Positions 17,076 through 27,888 of a DNA stretch of 64,000 bases are shown here, piece after piece; within the stretch, counting starts at the first letter, position 1, and every line of letters begins with the position of its first letter. The stretch is from an uncultured Gammaproteobacteria bacterium (GTDB lineage: Bacteria; Pseudomonadota; Gammaproteobacteria; Arenicellales; JAANXG01), in assembly GCA_947259705.1 (NCBI GenBank), contig CAMYNL010000003.1, positions 136,568 through 200,567 on the forward strand. The letters are read 5' to 3'. Under the pieces are notes generated by a model. It had not been told where the DNA came from. It worked only from the letters and a program-made list of their open reading frames with translations, and did no database searches. A program made the translations under genes and the position numbers.

Positions 17076-17935
17076 CTGCGCACGGGCGCCCACTGACTTT
17101 CCGCGATCGCACCCTTGTTGAGGCCTTCAAAGGCGTGGACCCGGAACGAGGAGGCCGGCGACAGGCGTTTTAGCTCCCGAACCAGATGCTCGGCGATGCA
17201 CTCCACGGTAGATTCCGAGTCAAGCATGTAGCAGCGGTCACGATCCAGTTCCAGGGTAAATTCGCCCTCGCTGGCCCGGTATGAAAATCGCAGCCGGTTC
17301 GGAGCGCTGGCGGGTACTTCGTCGTCGCGGCTGGCCAGATAGATGCCCCGCCACTTCTGCGCCCAATGTCGCTCCCAGCGTTCGCTGCGCCGGCCGTTTT
17401 CATACACCACCAGGCGGGAGCGGTGGCCGTGGGCAATGCGCTGGCAGGCGCCGCCGTGCTTCTTCAGCCCGTGACTGTATCGGTAGTAGGCGCCGTCCGT
17501 TTCCTCGGTGCGCAGGCGAACCACAACATCGCTGACGTTATCCGGGATGGAACGGCTCAGCCGTCGTTGCAAATGGGCAGTGAGGGACCCGGCGTCCACT
17601 CGTTCCGTGTCCAGCACACACAGGGCAGACTCCGGAGATGTATGGTGCACAGCGCGTCCTATCCGGTCGACGAAAACCAGCTGCGTCTGTCCGCGGTCCG
17701 CGCGCGATGTCAGACCCGGCCAGCGCGCGGGCACCAGCAGCTTGTGATCGGCATAGTCATCGATGACCTGCCTGATGCTGCGCTTGACGACGCCGAAATC
17801 CAGCACCATGCCCTGCGCGTCGAGATTCCCGGCGAGTTCCAGGTCGACGGCCCAGCTTTCCCCGACCAGACCGCTGTCCGGATCCAGGCAGGAACAGTCG
17901 ATTACAGTAAGCTGATTCACAAACAGGCGGGCCAT
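17072..17935 (-). CDS. Two-domain 6-carboxytetrahydropterin synthase-like protein (QueD family)
   Basis: 287 residues, more than twice the usual QueD (about 120). Two PTPS-like halves are visible. The first (about 1-120) has QGMVLDFGVVK and DYADHKLLVP, matching the DFaelK and DH regions of QueD, but lost the metal-binding HGH (it reads GESWAVDL). The second (about 150-287) has a Cys then AHGHRSRLVV, matching the catalytic Cys and HGH zinc site, and an FEGLNKGA segment for the C-terminal Glu, but lacks the DH pair. The functional residues thus seem divided between halves. Role is probably preQ0/queuosine synthesis from dihydroneopterin triphosphate; a different pterin reaction is possible. The gene stands alone. 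Confidence 0.82.
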   Translation of the reverse strand: MARLFVNQLTVIDCSCLDPDSGLVGESWAVDLELAGNLDAQGMVLDFGVVKRSIRQVIDDYADHKLLVPARWPGLTSRADRGQTQLVFVDRIGRAVHHTSPESALCVLDTERVDAGSLTAHLQRRLSRSIPDNVSDVVVRLRTEETDGAYYRYSHGLKKHGGACQRIAHGHRSRLVVYENGRRSERWERHWAQKWRGIYLASRDDEVPASAPNRLRFSYRASEGEFTLELDRDRCYMLDSESTVECIAEHLVRELKRLSPASSFRVHAFEGLNKGAIAESQWAPVRS

Positions 17936-18059
17936 GACGGGCAGACGGATTCGGTAATGTCGGATGCCGGGCGCGGTGGGAACGGAATTCCACGGGTCCC
18001 GCTATACTGAAACAGCTTGCCCGCCGATTCAAGCCGACGCAACAGGCGGTCACTTCGGG

Positions 18060-18065
18060 TACAAT
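18060..18065 (+). promoter_or_regulatory. Candidate -10 box of gltX
   Basis: TACAAT (five of six) followed immediately by GCGCC, 31 bases upstream of the gltX ATG. The -35 is weak. Another -10-like TATACT lies at 18003-18008. Confidence 0.4.
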
Positions 18066-18096
18066 GCGCCGCCTCCCGGAGAACGATTGATCGGCC

Positions 18097-19515
18097 ATGG
18101 CGATTGTCACAAGATTTCCGCCCAGTCCCACCGGATACCTGCACATCGGGGGTGCCCGCACGGCCTTTTTCTGCTGGCTGTTCGCGCGCCGACGACAGGG
18201 CCGGTTCATCCTGCGCATCGAGGATACCGATGTCGAGAGGTCGACCGCGGAATCGGTGCAGGCCATCCTGGATGGCATGGCCTGGCTCGGCCTGGATTAC
18301 GATGAGGGTCCGGTCTACCAGAGCAAACGTGTCGATCGCTATCGCCAGGTGATCGGGCAAATGCTGCAAGCCCGGCAGGCCTACCATTGTTACTGCACCA
18401 AGGATGAGCTGGAGCAGATGCGGGAGCAGCAGCGCAGCAGAGGCGGCAAGCCGCGATATGACGGCCGTTGCCGTGACCGCCGGGAGCCACGACCAGGAAT
18501 CGATCCGGTGGTCCGGTTCAAGAACCCAAAGGCGGGTTCAGTGGTTATCGACGACCTGGTCAAGGGCCGTATCGTGATCCGGAACGACGAACTCGACGAC
18601 CTGATCATCGCCCGTTCCGATGGCACGCCTACGTACAACTTTACCGTCGTGGTGGATGACATGGACATGGGGGTCACGCATGTAATCAGGGGCGATGACC
18701 ATGTCAACAACACCCCCCGTCAGATCAATATCCTCGCCGCTCTGGGGGCTCAGGTACCCGCGTACGCGCACGTGCCGATGATCATGGGCGCAGACGGCAA
18801 GCGGCTTTCCAAACGCCACGGTGCCGTAAGCGTCACCCAGTACCGGGACGAGGGCTACCTGCCGGACGCACTGCTGAACTATCTCGCCCGCCTCGGCTGG
18901 TCCCACGGCGATCAGGAGATCTTCACGAGAGAGGAGATGATCAGCCTGTTCGACATCCGGGAGGTGCATCGCAATGCTGCGGTGTTCAATCCGGAGAAAC
19001 TGCTGTGGCTGAACTACGAATATATGAAATCCGCCGATCCGGGGGATCTGAAAGAGCAGGGACGTCGCCATTTCCAGGCGGCCGGTATAGCTATCGACGC
19101 GCAGGATAACTGGGAGCAGGTCATCCGTGCGAACCAGGAACGGTCCAAGACCCTGGTGGAACTGGTGCAGCGGAGCGCGTTCTTTTTCCGACAGCCGGAT
19201 GGCTACGACGACAAGGCCGTGAAGAAGCACTTCAAGGGCGAGGCCCACGCGGTTCTGGCAGCCCTGATCCAGTCGCTGCAGTCGCTTGCGGACTGGGAAC
19301 CTGCCGCCATCCACGATTGCGTGCATAGTCTGGCAGAACGGTTGGGCCTGGGGCTGGGGAAAGTCGCGCAGCCGATCCGGGTGGCGGTCGCCGGGGTCGC
19401 GGTGTCGCCCCCCATCGACGAGACGCTGGCGATACTGGGACGCGACCAGACGCTGTCGCGACTGCGCGCCGCGCTGGATTTCATCGATCAGGACAATGCC
19501 GGGACCGTCGGCTAG
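18097..19515 (+). CDS. gltX: Glutamyl-tRNA synthetase
   Basis: 472 residues. Class I motifs: HIGG in GYLHIGGARTA near 15-23 and KLSKR-type KRLSKRHG near 235. The CYC pair near residue 98 and a later Cys in YDGRCRD correspond to the zinc-binding insertion of E. coli GluRS. The C-terminal helical anticodon-binding domain is complete. It charges tRNA-Glu and supplies Glu-tRNA for tetrapyrrole synthesis. ATG 18097 has only a distant GGAGAA upstream. Its 3' end overlaps the convergent dihydroorotase gene by four bases. Confidence 0.97.
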   Translation: MAIVTRFPPSPTGYLHIGGARTAFFCWLFARRRQGRFILRIEDTDVERSTAESVQAILDGMAWLGLDYDEGPVYQSKRVDRYRQVIGQMLQARQAYHCYCTKDELEQMREQQRSRGGKPRYDGRCRDRREPRPGIDPVVRFKNPKAGSVVIDDLVKGRIVIRNDELDDLIIARSDGTPTYNFTVVVDDMDMGVTHVIRGDDHVNNTPRQINILAALGAQVPAYAHVPMIMGADGKRLSKRHGAVSVTQYRDEGYLPDALLNYLARLGWSHGDQEIFTREEMISLFDIREVHRNAAVFNPEKLLWLNYEYMKSADPGDLKEQGRRHFQAAGIAIDAQDNWEQVIRANQERSKTLVELVQRSAFFFRQPDGYDDKAVKKHFKGEAHAVLAALIQSLQSLADWEPAAIHDCVHSLAERLGLGLGKVAQPIRVAVAGVAVSPPIDETLAILGRDQTLSRLRAALDFIDQDNAGTVG

Positions 19516-20858
19516 CGGCTCTCGAAATTCTCGAACTTCAGGCGTTGACCACACAGTCGGTTCTGGATTGCTCCGTCACGGTAGGCGATCTCGCCGTTGA
19601 CCAGGGTGGCGACGATGGCTGACTTGAACGTATAACCCTCGAATGGGGACCAACCGCACTTGTACAGCACGTTGTCGCGCGCGACTTTGTATGAGCTGTG
19701 CAGGTCCACCAGCACCAGGTCGGCCCAGTACCCTTCGCGGATGAAACCGCGCTCCTGCACTCCGAAGATGTGGGCAGGCGCGTGAGCCGTCTTCTGCACG
19801 ATCAGCTCCAGGCTGAACCTTCCCCAGTGGTACTGTTCCAACAGGGACAGCAGTGCATGCTGCACCAGCGGCAGTCCCGCAGGGGCACCAAAGTAGGACC
19901 GCTGTTTCTCCTCCCACGTGTGCGGCGCATGGTCAGTTGCAATCACGTCGATACGGTTGTCCAGCAGGGCACGCAGCAAGGCCTGCCGGTCCTGCTCGGT
20001 CTTTATTGCGGGATTGCACTTGATCAGCGCACCCTTGCTCGCGTAGTCGCGGTCGGAGAAAAAGAGGTGGTGCACGCAGGCCTCGACCGTGATCCGTTTG
20101 TGGTCCAGCGGCTGGTTCGAGAACAGCTCCAGTTCCTTACTGGTGGAAAGGTGCAGCACGTGCAGCCGCGTCTGTTGTCGGCGGGCCAAGTCCACTGCCA
20201 GGGAGGAAGACTTCCAGCAGGCCTCGGTTGAGCGGATCAGGGGGTGGGCGGAAATAGGAACGTTATCGCCATATTGCTTCCGCAGGCGCTTTTCATTGGC
20301 CGTAATCGTCGGTGTGTCTTCGCAGTGGGTTACCACAGGCACCGGGCAGCGGGCGAAGATCTGCTCCAGCGTATCGGGGTCGTCCACCAGCATGTTGCCG
20401 GTGGAGGCCCCCATGAACACCTTGACGCCGCACGCTTCGCCGGGCAGTAGCGCAGTAATCTCGCCAAGGTTGTCATTGGTGGCACCGAGATAGAAACCAA
20501 AGTTGGCGCATGACCTGCCGCCCGCCATGGCATATTTCTCCTGCAGACGCGTCCTGGTGGTGGTGGTGGGTGACACGTTGGGCATGTCCATGTAGCTGGT
20601 GATTCCGCCAGCTACCGCGGCCGCAGACTCGTAGGCGATGTCGCCTTTCTCGGTCAGCCCGGGTTCGCGAAAATGCACCTGGTCATCGATCATGCCGGGC
20701 AGCAGGTGCCTGCCGTCGGCATCCAGTACTTCCCAACCCTTCTCGGCGGCTATCGTGTCGTCTATGCGTGCGATACGACCTTTCTCGACAAGCACGTCGG
20801 CGATCCGTACCGAGCCTTCATTGACCAGGTGGGCGTTGGTTATCAGGGTGTTGGGCAT
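19512..20858 (-). CDS. Dihydroorotase
   Basis: 448 residues of the amidohydrolase fold. Metal site: DQVHFREPG (HxH-type motif), the carboxylated Lys in GVKVFMGASTG, His in VVTHCED, His in HVLHLSTS and Asp in VIATDHAPH. It converts carbamoyl-aspartate to dihydroorotate in pyrimidine synthesis. Length and the HFREPGLTEKGD motif fit the longer class I/multifunctional-complex type rather than the 348-residue E. coli PyrC, so the symbol pyrC is not applied with certainty. No other pyr gene is in the window. A candidate extended -10 promoter lies 39 bases upstream of the ATG. Divergent from thrS. Confidence 0.93.
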   Translation of the reverse strand: MPNTLITNAHLVNEGSVRIADVLVEKGRIARIDDTIAAEKGWEVLDADGRHLLPGMIDDQVHFREPGLTEKGDIAYESAAAVAGGITSYMDMPNVSPTTTTRTRLQEKYAMAGGRSCANFGFYLGATNDNLGEITALLPGEACGVKVFMGASTGNMLVDDPDTLEQIFARCPVPVVTHCEDTPTITANEKRLRKQYGDNVPISAHPLIRSTEACWKSSSLAVDLARRQQTRLHVLHLSTSKELELFSNQPLDHKRITVEACVHHLFFSDRDYASKGALIKCNPAIKTEQDRQALLRALLDNRIDVIATDHAPHTWEEKQRSYFGAPAGLPLVQHALLSLLEQYHWGRFSLELIVQKTAHAPAHIFGVQERGFIREGYWADLVLVDLHSSYKVARDNVLYKCGWSPFEGYTFKSAIVATLVNGEIAYRDGAIQNRLCGQRLKFENFESR

Positions 20859-20896
20859 GGGAATGTGGACGCAGAGATTGAAGGTGCACCGACAGC

Positions 20897-20922
20897 GTTA
20901 TACCATAACCGACACCAGTCAA
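20897..20922 (-). promoter_or_regulatory. Candidate promoter of the dihydroorotase gene
   Basis: Minus-strand TTGACT (20917-20922) and TATAAC (20897-20902), preceded by TGG to make an extended -10. The spacer is only 14 bases, so the extended -10 probably matters most. Confidence 0.45.
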
Positions 20923-20992
20923 TGATGCTTTCGTCTCAGATTGTTGAACACCGCAGCGCTGGCGGGCTGATCAATGAGGAAACCGGGTTTCT

Positions 20993-22942
20993 ATGTCGAT
21001 TCAAATACGTTTTCCCGATGGTGCCGCGAAAATCTTTGATGATCCGCCCTCGGGACTGGAGATTGCCGCCGGAATCAGCGGATCACTGGCGCGCAAGGCT
21101 GTTGCCATAAAAGTGAATGGCGAGCTGCGCGACATCGCTCGACCGGTCAGCAAGGACGCATCGGTGGAGATCATTACTCGCGACAGTGACCAGGGCCTCG
21201 AACTGCTGCGCCATGACGCCGCGCATGTCATGGCGGAGGCGGTGAAGGAGCTCTACCCCGAGACCCAGGTCACGATCGGGCCGGCAATAGAGAACGGTTT
21301 TTACTACGACTTCGCCCGCGACGAGCCCTTCACCCCGGATGACCTGACGCTCATCGAGGCCCGTATGCGGGAAATCGTCGACCGCGACGAGCCGATCTCT
21401 CGCGAGGTGTGGGAACGCCCGGACGCCGTCGCCTATTTCCGGGATCGCGGCGAGAAATACAAGGCACAGATCATCGAGGACCTGGATGCCGGGGAAACCA
21501 TCACGGTGTACCGTCAGGGAGACTTTGTGGATCTCTGCCGGGGCCCCCACCTGCCTTCCACCGGGCGACTCGGCAAGGCCTTCAGGCTCACCAAGCTGGC
21601 AGGTGCGTACTGGCGTGGCGACTCCCGCAATGCCATGCTGCAGCGTATCTACGGTACCGCTTGGGCTGATGAAAAATCTCTGAAGGTCTACCTGCATCGG
21701 CTCGAGGAAGCCGAGAAGCGCGATCACCGGCGCCTCGGCAAACAGATGGACTTGTTCCATTTTCAGGAAGAGGCGCCAGGTGCGGTGTTCTGGCACCCGA
21801 AGGGCTGGGCGCTGTACCAGGCACTGGTGGAATACATCCGGAACAAGCTGACCACCGCGGGTTACGTGGAGTCGAACACACCGGACCTCATGGACCGCAG
21901 TCTCTGGGAAGCCTCCGGTCACTGGGAAACCTTCGGTGAGAACATGTTCATCACCGAGACCGACCAGGACCGGATACTTGCTCTCAAGCCTATGAACTGC
22001 CCGGGGGCGGTGCAGATCTTCAAGCACAGCCTGCGCAGTTATCGGGACCTGCCACTGCGTCTAGGCGAGTTCGGGAAGGTCCACCGTTTCGAGCCGTCGG
22101 GGGCCCTGCACGGCCTGATGAGAGTCCGGTCCTTCACCCAGGACGATGCCCATATCTTTTGTACCCGTGAGCAGATTACCGCTGAGAGCAAGGCGTTCTG
22201 CCGACTGCTGCTGGAGATCTACCGAGACCTTGGATTTGATGATATCCGCATCAAGTTTGCCGACCGACCGGCAAAGCGGGTCGGTTCCGACGAGGTTTGG
22301 GAGGCGGCGGAACGGGCACTGGAGTCGGCGGCACAGGCCACGGGCCTGGAGTACTCGCTCAATCCGGGTGAGGGGGCCTTCTACGGGCCGAAACTGGAGT
22401 TCGTGCTGCGCGATGCCATTGGCCGGGACTGGCAATGCGGCACCTTGCAGGTGGACCTCAATCTGCCCGAGAGGCTGGGGGCGTTCTACATCGCGGAGGA
22501 CGGCGCCAAGCATGTTCCTGTCATGCTGCACCGTGCTGCGTTGGGATCGCTGGAGCGTTTTATTGGTATCCTGCTGGAACATTACGCGGGCGCACTGCCG
22601 TTCTGGCTGGCGCCGCTGCAGGTCATGGTGGCGACCATCGTATCCGACGCCGACGCTTACGCACTGGAATTGCGCGAGGCCCTCACGACGGCGGGGCTGC
22701 GTGTTCAGATCGACCTGCGTAATGAAAAGATTTCTTACAAGGTCCGCGAGCACAGCGTACAGAAAGTGCCGGTGATACTGGTACTGGGCCGCCGCGAGGC
22801 GGAGGAAAGAACCGTGACCATCAGGCGTTTCGGTCAGAAGGAGCAGCAGCAGGTGACTTTCGATGAGGCTGTCGCCGCGCTGATGGCCGAGTCCCGCCGA
22901 ACGGGTAGCGGTGCCGATCTGCCGCTGGCGAGAACTGCCTGA
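20993..22942 (+). CDS. thrS: Threonyl-tRNA synthetase
   Basis: 649 residues with the full bacterial domain order. There is a TGS domain (1-62), then an N2 editing domain with the HxxxH at His74/His78 ([12 protein letters not shown]) and the distal Cys-His in DLCRGPHLP. The class II core follows with [27 protein letters not shown] and the C-terminal anticodon domain. Cytoplasmic; charges tRNA-Thr and removes mischarged Ser through N2. All editing residues are intact, which makes the separate archaeal-type editing protein at 7447 puzzling. The usual downstream infC is absent; an M23 peptidase gene starts 11 bases after the stop. Confidence 0.97.
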   Translation: MSIQIRFPDGAAKIFDDPPSGLEIAAGISGSLARKAVAIKVNGELRDIARPVSKDASVEIITRDSDQGLELLRHDAAHVMAEAVKELYPETQVTIGPAIENGFYYDFARDEPFTPDDLTLIEARMREIVDRDEPISREVWERPDAVAYFRDRGEKYKAQIIEDLDAGETITVYRQGDFVDLCRGPHLPSTGRLGKAFRLTKLAGAYWRGDSRNAMLQRIYGTAWADEKSLKVYLHRLEEAEKRDHRRLGKQMDLFHFQEEAPGAVFWHPKGWALYQALVEYIRNKLTTAGYVESNTPDLMDRSLWEASGHWETFGENMFITETDQDRILALKPMNCPGAVQIFKHSLRSYRDLPLRLGEFGKVHRFEPSGALHGLMRVRSFTQDDAHIFCTREQITAESKAFCRLLLEIYRDLGFDDIRIKFADRPAKRVGSDEVWEAAERALESAAQATGLEYSLNPGEGAFYGPKLEFVLRDAIGRDWQCGTLQVDLNLPERLGAFYIAEDGAKHVPVMLHRAALGSLERFIGILLEHYAGALPFWLAPLQVMVATIVSDADAYALELREALTTAGLRVQIDLRNEKISYKVREHSVQKVPVILVLGRREAEERTVTIRRFGQKEQQQVTFDEAVAALMAESRRTGSGADLPLARTA

Positions 22943-22953
22943 CCCAGGGTCCT

Positions 22954-23790
22954 ATGTTGCGCTGTTGCCTGTTGCTGGCCGCGATCCTGGCGGCGCCCTG
23001 GTACGGGACGGTGGCGGAGGCGCTGGAGTTGCAGGGTGATGTGGTTGAGGGCGGACTGGTATTCGGCAAGGCGCCACCGGGGAGCGCGGTGCAGTTCGAC
23101 GGAGAACGAATCCGGGTGTCACCGCGAGGAGATTTTCTGCTTGGCTTCAGCCGTGACGCCGACCGCGAGAGCGTCCTCGAGATCCGCTACCCGGACGGCA
23201 CCCGTGAGCGCAAGGTGCTCGGGGTGGCACAGAGGGACTACGAGGTGCAGAAGATTGATGGTCTTCCTCCGAGCAAGGTGACCCCCGATGCGAGGAGTAT
23301 GAAACGTATTCGCCGGGAGCAGGCTCTGATCAACGAGGCCCGCAAGCGCGACGATGCGCGCACTGACTACCTGGCAGGCTTCGTGTGGCCGACGTCAGGA
23401 CGGATCTCCGGGGTATATGGCAGCCAGCGGATTCTGAACGGGAAGCCAAAACGTCCCCATTTCGGCGTGGACATCGCCGCCCCCACCGGCACGCCGGTAC
23501 GGGCGCCGGCACCCGGTATCGTTTCACTGACAGCTCAGGACATGTATTTCACCGGTGGCACGGTGATGGTGGACCATGGCCACGGCCTCAGCTCAGTGTT
23601 CATCCATATGAGCAAGGTCCTGGTGAAGCAGGGAGAAGCGGTCCGTCAGGGCGACCTGCTGGGTGAGGTAGGGGCGACGGGACGCGCCACTGGGCCCCAC
23701 CTGCATTGGGGCATGAACTTGTTCAATCGGCGCATCGACCCGCAAAGGCTGGTCGGTCCGATGCCGGCGGCTTCCACCTCTCCCCGGTGA
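22954..23790 (+). CDS. M23 family metallopeptidase (LytM-type murein hydrolase)
   Basis: 278 residues with an N-terminal signal peptide (hydrophobic 2-18, cleavage near AEA at 21-23). An N-terminal beta-rich domain (about 25-95) precedes a short coiled, basic linker (RSMKRIRREQALINEARKR). The LytM catalytic domain (about 140-265) shows zinc ligands His and Asp in RPHFGVDIAAP and the HxH in GPHLHWGM, with GHG between them. It is predicted to cut peptide crosslinks in peptidoglycan in the periplasm. Because the catalytic residues are present it is more likely an enzyme than an EnvC/NlpD-like activator. It starts 11 bases after thrS and could share its transcript. Confidence 0.92.
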   Translation: MLRCCLLLAAILAAPWYGTVAEALELQGDVVEGGLVFGKAPPGSAVQFDGERIRVSPRGDFLLGFSRDADRESVLEIRYPDGTRERKVLGVAQRDYEVQKIDGLPPSKVTPDARSMKRIRREQALINEARKRDDARTDYLAGFVWPTSGRISGVYGSQRILNGKPKRPHFGVDIAAPTGTPVRAPAPGIVSLTAQDMYFTGGTVMVDHGHGLSSVFIHMSKVLVKQGEAVRQGDLLGEVGATGRATGPHLHWGMNLFNRRIDPQRLVGPMPAASTSPR

Positions 23791-23822
23791 GAAAGGCAGG
23801 GCGTCAGGCCGCGTCTCTCGAC

Positions 23823-24047
23823 TTAATCGAATGAGGCACGGACGAAATGGTCGATTATTCGCCGACCCAGTGCAGCGCGCTGGGTCAAAGAGAGCGAAAT
23901 CATGTCCGCCATAGACCCGAGGTTGGCCTCCGCCAGGGCCTCATCCAGGACCAAGGGGTCCGCAGCGGGGGTAGTGGCATCCGGCGACGCTGCCCTTACG
24001 TACTTCATCAATTGCAGACGCATGGCTTCATGCTCGTAGCAGTGCAT
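23823..24047 (-). CDS. Small hypothetical protein (74 aa)
   Basis: Supported mainly by a near-perfect ribosome site: AGGAGGAG six bases before the ATG on the minus strand. The 74-residue product is soluble and acidic in the middle, with a His/Cys-containing N-terminus (MHCYEHEAM) and two likely helices (DPLVLDEALAEA and SLTQRAALGRRIIDHFV). I do not recognise the family. A 71-residue frame on the opposite strand over the same DNA has no comparable ribosome site and is rejected. It is convergent with the M23 gene. Confidence 0.65.
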   Translation of the reverse strand: MHCYEHEAMRLQLMKYVRAASPDATTPAADPLVLDEALAEANLGSMADMISLSLTQRAALGRRIIDHFVRASFD

Positions 24048-24385
24048 GGCAACTCCTCCTGATCACTCCATCATTCAGTGACCATAGTAACCACCGGGTG
24101 TGAATTCTACGTTATGAGCCGATGACGTGTGTCTCACGTCGGCGGACCACATAAGCGTGCGCGGGACCGGGCCCCGGCTACGGCGCGGTGACGGTCCCCC
24201 GATGGTCGGGCAGGCGTGTGCCCGAGACCGCGTGAGCGGCAGCGGACGACCGCTCGACGCCGCATTCATCCACCGTGGTGGAACCGGCTCCGACCCCCTA
24301 GGAGGTCCCGGCGTCATGCCGGCAGTGATTTGTTAAACTTGGGAGACACCACGACGATCAGAACGAAGCTCTTCAAGGAGACAGT
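24048..24385. other. Intergenic region (338 bp), no gene seen
   Basis: Lies between the divergent 74-aa gene and the FKBP gene. A dyad at 24124-24140 is the only clear structure. No good sigma-70 promoter was found; TAGAAT-like and TACTAT-like minus-strand -10 candidates are near 24080-24105. Confidence 0.4.
24124..24140. repeat. Dyad GACGTG-N5-CACGTC
   Basis: Perfect six-base arms (24124-24129 and 24135-24140) around TGTCT, 75 bases upstream of the small gene's start. Possible operator. Confidence 0.35.
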
Positions 24386-25060
24386 ATGAGACTGCCAACG
24401 ATCATATTTCTTGCCTGCACCTTGGTATCGGCGGCCGCGGTAAGGGCACAGGAGGCCTATACCACGCAAAAAGAGCGATTCAGCTATGCGCTCGGCTACC
24501 AGCTGGGCAACTCGCTGAAGCGAGATGATCTCGACATAGACGCCAAGGCCGTCACCCAGGCGATCGAGGATGTGCTTTCCGGTGGGGATCCGAAAATGAC
24601 ACGCGCCGAAATGGAGGATGCGATTGCGGCGGCAAGGCAGCAGCTGGCGCAAGAGCGCCAGGCCCTCGCGGCCAGCAACAAGGCCGCCGGCGACAAGTTC
24701 CTCGCCGACAACAAGAACCTGGAGGGAATCAAGGAGACGGCCAGCGGGCTGCAGTACAAGGTCGTCCAGGAAGGAAGCGGACCCAGGCCCACGGCGACCG
24801 ATACGGTAGTGGTCCATTACCGGGGCACCCTGCTGGACGGCTCAGAATTCGACAGTTCCTACCAGCGGCAGCAGCCCGCCTCCTTGCCCCTCAACGGCGT
24901 GATCAAGGGCTGGCAGGAGGGACTGCAACTCATGAATGCCGGGTCCAGATACACCTTTTTCATTCCCGCTGAGCTGGCGTACGGCGAGCGGGGGGCGGGT
25001 AACCAGATCGGCCCCAACTCCACCCTGATCTTTGATGTGGAACTGCTCGAGATCAAGTGA
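24386..25060 (+). CDS. FKBP-type peptidyl-prolyl isomerase, Mip/FkpA-like
   Basis: 224 residues: signal peptide (MRLPTIIFLACTLVSAAAVR, cleavage at RA-Q near 22), N-terminal helical dimerisation domain (about 25-115) with a long helix of Ala/Gln/Arg, then an FKBP domain (about 118-224). Typical FKBP segments: VVVHYRGTLLDGSEFDSSY, VIKGWQEGLQLM and the IPAELAYGERGAG loop. It is periplasmic and likely a dimeric chaperone that speeds proline isomerisation during envelope protein folding. The ATG has AAGGAG at good distance. It stands alone between two gaps. Confidence 0.95.
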   Translation: MRLPTIIFLACTLVSAAAVRAQEAYTTQKERFSYALGYQLGNSLKRDDLDIDAKAVTQAIEDVLSGGDPKMTRAEMEDAIAAARQQLAQERQALAASNKAAGDKFLADNKNLEGIKETASGLQYKVVQEGSGPRPTATDTVVVHYRGTLLDGSEFDSSYQRQQPASLPLNGVIKGWQEGLQLMNAGSRYTFFIPAELAYGERGAGNQIGPNSTLIFDVELLEIK

Positions 25061-25255
25061 TAGTCCAGGTATTGAGACTTTAATTCAGAGCCTTATAAAA
25101 GTATTTTAAGGTTGCACCTTCGGTCCGCAACGGGCGCTCGTGATCAACGGCCCGACGAGTGTCTGCGTTTCCGAGACGAGCAGCGCCGCTCACGCCTGTC
25201 GCGGGTGAATAACGGGTATTAGACTAAACGGAGAAGATGCTAGACGAGGCGAGTG

Positions 25256-25936
25256 ATGCGGGTACTGTTTTTGATTGGTTTCGGCGCTCTGCTGGTGGTG
25301 GCGATCACGGCCTGGTTTGCCCAGGGGCGCCGCAAAGTGATCGCTTATGGGGATGTTCCTGTATACCAGCGCCGCAATTCATTACTTTCCCGTCACGAAC
25401 GGGCTTACCTGGAAGCCCTGGACCAGACTGTGGGCGCGCATGCTCGCATCTTCCCCAAGGTCCGCCTGGCCGAGATCATCACCTACCCTGTACCCCATCC
25501 CCGGTTCCGGCCCCATTGGCAGCGCGTGCAGCGGCGCTGTGTTGACTTTCTGCTCTGCACGCCCAACAGTTTAACGCCGGTGCTGGCGGTGAAGCTGGAA
25601 TCGCGCGCCGATCGCAGGAAACGGGAGACACAGGGTGTCGATGTCCTCGACGACGCGCTGGAGCTCGCCGGATTGCCGTTGATGCGGGTTCCCATGAGCA
25701 ATGAATACGAGCCCGGCGAGGTGGCGAGCGAGATCCGCACCACGCTGGCGCGTGCCCAGGGCGGCGACGCCACGCAGTGGTTCGTCAGCGAGGAAGACGA
25801 ACCCGAGGAGGGGTTATTGACGCGCTTCACGCGTGAGCAACTCCCCACCTTCACCCGCTGGGCCGGTGATCTGCTCAATACAGTCCGCAATAACAGCCGC
25901 AGCCTCGTGGCGCGACCAGCTAACAATCGCGGCTAG
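25256..25936 (+). CDS. DUF2726 domain protein with N-terminal membrane anchor
   Basis: 226 residues from ATG 25256 (an in-frame GTG lies directly before it). Residues 2-22 form one transmembrane helix, followed by a cytoplasmic region. DUF2726 (about 45-160) is recognisable by LLSRHERAYLEALDQTV at its start, RIFPKVRLAEII, VDFLLCTPNSLTPVLAVKLE and DVLDDALELAGLPLMRVP. That layout resembles a PD-(D/E)xK nuclease-like core, with Asp/Glu-x-Lys (VKLES) in place. The family has no settled function. The C-terminal 50 residues are hydrophilic and not recognised. Convergent with adk. Confidence 0.85.
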   Translation: MRVLFLIGFGALLVVAITAWFAQGRRKVIAYGDVPVYQRRNSLLSRHERAYLEALDQTVGAHARIFPKVRLAEIITYPVPHPRFRPHWQRVQRRCVDFLLCTPNSLTPVLAVKLESRADRRKRETQGVDVLDDALELAGLPLMRVPMSNEYEPGEVASEIRTTLARAQGGDATQWFVSEEDEPEEGLLTRFTREQLPTFTRWAGDLLNTVRNNSRSLVARPANNRG

Positions 25937-25978
25937 CCAGGCAGGGCGTCGACCCTGCATTCACGGTGACCGGGGCCG

Positions 25979-27643
<1,665 letters not shown>

Positions 27644-27888
27644 CCCGGATGATCACTGGGGGGCGACTGGAGCTGCCCCCAAGGTGTCGGAGATGGAGTA
27701 GTCCATCAGCAACGCGGGGGGCGCATTGTATTCGAGCTGTTGCCCATGCGCGCGCCAGCTCGCTTGCGGGCCACTGGCCTCGGGCGTCGCAGGACCCACC
27801 CAACGCGTGCCGTGCGTTCCGTTCCAGTACGGCGTTGAGTCACGCGGAATCGTCGCTATCGTCAGAGACCTCGGGCGAAGTATCCGGC
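27644..27888. other. Convergent intergenic region (245 bp) with a possible small RNA on the minus strand
   Basis: No protein gene. Minus-strand TACAAT (27725-27730) followed by GCGCC looks like a promoter. Leftward of it lie a six-base stem hairpin (27692-27707) and a G-run/C-run hairpin (27659-27680). No T-tract is seen. Confidence 0.3.

Noticed and set aside
23847-24062. Rightward 71-codon frame opposite the small minus-strand gene
   Set aside because: No ribosome site, whereas the leftward frame has AGGAGGAG at ideal spacing.
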